This document shows positions 61,789 through 64,000 of a stretch of 64,000 bases of DNA, piece after piece. The DNA comes from Nymphaea colorata. Lineage: Eukaryota > Streptophyta > Magnoliopsida > Nymphaeales > Nymphaeaceae. Positions within the stretch are counted from its first letter, which is position 1, and each line of letters opens with the position of its first letter. The notes beneath the pieces were generated by a model, which was not told the DNA's origin, searched no databases, and saw only the letters and a list, made by a program, of their open reading frames with translations. The position numbers and the translations under genes were made by a program. Location: contig NC_045140.1 in assembly GCF_008831285.2 (NCBI RefSeq), positions 27,794,131 through 27,858,130 of the forward strand, read 5' to 3'.

Positions 61789-63211
61789 CAAATGATAGCA
61801 AGTAAAATAAGTTGAAAGATGTATAAAACCCGAAGCAAGTCACAATTTTGAAGGAAATAAGATTATAGCTGTAAGATTTTTAACTTGGTTCCAAGTAAAT
61901 AAACATTAAAAAAGGACTTGGCTATCAATCAAGCGCCCACCAAGTTACCATATGACAGGATCTGGTAATTTTTGTGGGGCCCAAAATTTGGAGTGACTCG
62001 AACTCCCACCTAGACCGGGTCTGCCAACGACTCACGAGTGAGACCGGATGGCAAGGTTTTGGATCAAACCTTTAATCTTTGGTTCATTTTACTGCACGGG
62101 ATCCGATCTGTTTGGGCCACCGTAGGTGTGAGGACCACCCTACGATCCCTAGCTGAGAGATTCCCCTCCCCTCGTGAGTGATTTCAGGAACTCTGCCGTG
62201 ATTTTCGTGACGCCAAACGCGAAAACGGTGCGTGCAGCTACATCACATGGTAGAAGCCCTCCAAGAGGACCGACGTAAATGGTGACTCCTCGTTTCTAGG
62301 AGTCGGAGTTGAACCGAGTTCGATCTCTTTTTCTTTTGCCGTTTCTTCTTGAATAACAAAGAAGAGAGATCGGATCAAAAGAGAAAGTTTTTTTTTTTTT
62401 TTTTTTTTCTACAAGATGGCGACCTTCGTGAGAGGGGAACCGGGGAGGACCGGAAGAAGAAAAACCCGACCAAGATCCTGATCTTGGTAGAAAGCAAAGC
62501 ATTGAGTTATTATTTTAATGCGGTAAAAGTCAGAGAATCTAAATCAACTTACATAGAACAAGTTGTCCGAGCTGGTCGTGTTGGAATGAGGTGGCAGGGA
62601 CCTGTAAGTTTTAACGTTTCCAGACAGATTTCATCAGCTAAAAAATTCACAGCCACACAAAAAATCGAGACAGAGACCGCGAGAGAGACAAAGAGAGAGA
62701 GAGAGACCATGACAAATCAGGAAGCAGATCGGGCGTCTCCAGGAAGTTGAAGATGGTGAGGAGGAAGAAGAGCAAGAAGCCTGCCAAATGCCTGCAAATT
62801 CAGCGATTCCAAGCCCATCATTTCTTGCCGTATCATCAATTTGATAACTCGTTCATGTTTTTCTAACAATAATATAAGAGATGCAGAATGAAATCTCAGA
62901 GAGAGAAAGAGAGAGACATACGTCCATATGTTGAGAGTCTCATTGTGCCAACAGAAGACGCTGAGGACGGCCTCCTTGAGAGGCCACTCTGCTCTGTAAT
63001 GGTCCAGTATGAACTCATTATCCTTCAAGTAGTCCGGCAACGCCTCGTACTTCACCAATCGGCACTCGAACTTCCTCTCCCCCTCCACCTTCTTCTTCTT
63101 CTTCTCGCTGGCGGTGGCGGTGGCGGTGGCGGTGGTGGTGGTGGTGATGGTGGTCTCCGCCACCACAGACCCATCTCCTCCTCTCCTCCGGAAGATCCCC
63201 ACTCGATCCAT
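60895..63211 (-). CDS. Heptahelical transmembrane protein (HHP), PAQR/AdipoR-like family
   Basis: Four minus-strand exons, 62922-63211, 62708-62791, 62553-62601 and 60895-61563, all with GT-AG introns, encode 363 residues. ATG at 63211 is the first in-frame ATG. The N-terminus is cytosolic and low-complexity (Thr/Ala-rich run, then KKKKK). It is followed by the family block [20 protein letters not shown] and [14 protein letters not shown], which opens the first membrane segment. A short loop encoded by exons 2-3 leads into several hydrophobic segments in the last exon. The predicted zinc ligands of the PAQR fold are present: SHLLACHS (His about 184), RLDYAG (Asp about 201) and HSHQIFH (His about 329 and 333). 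Arabidopsis HHP proteins are implicated in sugar, hormone and cold responses; the ligand is unknown. The loop is shorter than I remember for HHP1-3, and the HNETLNIWT block resembles HHP4/5, so the exact orthologue is uncertain. Confidence 0.92.
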
Positions 63212-64000
63212 CACCACCAGGGGACAAAGAACCCTCCCCTTTTCTCCTTCCTTCCTCTCAGCCAAGATATGGGGAAGAAGAAAGAGAAGGAAGAAACTGT
63301 TGCTCTGCCTGCCTCTGTTGCTTCAAAATCTCAAAAATGATCACGAAATCTCTGAGGGCTTTGGTGACCGACCCCTCTGAGAAAGAGTTCGAGACTCTGA
63401 CCAAGCCCTCTCTCTCTCTCTCTCTCCCTTCTGCCTTTTCAAGCAGAAAAATAAAAAAAAATAAAAATTCTTTCTCCTCCTCCACCGGTACCTCTCCTAC
63501 CTCCAGGCGCAGCCGTTGTTGCTTCCCTTCCTTTTATAATGGACGGACTCACTGGTAGTCGCCAATTTTAACATGGAAAGTGGGCAGCTGTTTCCCACAC
63601 ACCATATAAAACTATTTAACAAATTTTTCATCAGGTCCCTCCCTTTGTTCATAATCTCAAAACACCGGTCCCTTCTTGTGATATTTTTTAGTTTTACTTT
63701 TGTCTTTATAGGCGGCGTCTCATTCATTCGCATTTTTGTCATTTCTAATTCCATTTAAGCGTTTTCGTCGTTTCTAATTCAAAACATATGGTCTTCTTAA
63801 ATGCCATGTAGCATATAACATGCTTTTGGTGGTTCTTTTTGACCGACGTGGGTACGTTGAAATGTGTTCTAATTGTTGTCATTTTCACATTTGGATCATT
63901 GAAATAAAATCGTTCAAGTTGTATTTAAACTTGATAGGCTCGACCCGGAGGAATCCAATTGGGTTTATCAAAACATGCTTCAAATTATCTAACATAAAGT
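63212..64000. other. HHP leader, promoter and right flank
   Basis: 63212-63530 is probably the transcribed leader of the HHP gene and contains a (CT)n tract at about 63408-63427. Beyond the TATA-like motif the sequence is AT-rich with no recognisable gene to the end of the window. Confidence 0.45.
63531..63538 (-). promoter_or_regulatory. Possible TATA box of the HHP gene
   Basis: The minus strand reads TATAAAAG about 320 bp upstream of the HHP ATG. Between them lies a CT-rich tract (GA on the minus strand, about 63408-63427), typical of a plant 5' leader. Position and motif fit a core promoter, but no transcript data support it. Confidence 0.4.

Overview
This is nuclear DNA from a flowering plant. 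The genes have canonical GT-AG introns, AT-rich intergenic DNA, many (AT)n and (CT)n microsatellites, and protein families restricted to or typical of land plants. Several coding exons (NUP43 exon 1, the VQ gene, the HHP last exon) are clearly GC-richer than the surrounding DNA. That pattern is common in monocots and some early-diverging angiosperms, but I cannot name the species.

I can reconstruct eight genes exon by exon, with reading frames that close across every splice. In order they are: (1) an ASG1-like nuclear protein, minus strand, running off the left edge; (2) a nepenthesin-type aspartic protease, minus, 7224-8827; (3) a 99-residue MAPR/cytochrome-b5-like haem-binding protein, plus, 12102-12401; (4) the nucleoporin NUP43, plus, 17433-20648; (5) a DUF89 damage-control phosphatase of the At2g17340 type, plus, 22376-28558, 12 exons including one GC-AG intron; (6) a VQ-motif protein, minus, 32720-33427; (7) a two-AP2-domain transcription factor of the WRI3/WRI4 type, plus, 52593-55195, with a 9-nt micro-exon; (8) a heptahelical PAQR-family protein (HHP), minus, 60895-63211.

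The left half (1-33.5 kb) holds six genes. The stretch 33.4-52.6 kb has no recognisable gene and consists of AT-rich DNA with microsatellites, short tandem duplications and small non-autonomous repeat elements. Two of these have visible inverted termini and candidate target-site duplications (37465-37876 and about 42081-42283). A roughly 250-bp near-perfect fold-back lies at 57899-58152.

The genes are unrelated housekeeping or regulatory loci and do not form a pathway or cluster. ASG1-like, NUP43 and HHP genes are, from memory, also close neighbours on Arabidopsis chromosome 4, so part of this order may be old conserved synteny. I found no novel biological system. The most interesting observations are the fold-back, the tandemly duplicated MAPR gene end, the GC-AG intron, the micro-exon and the candidate conserved gene order.
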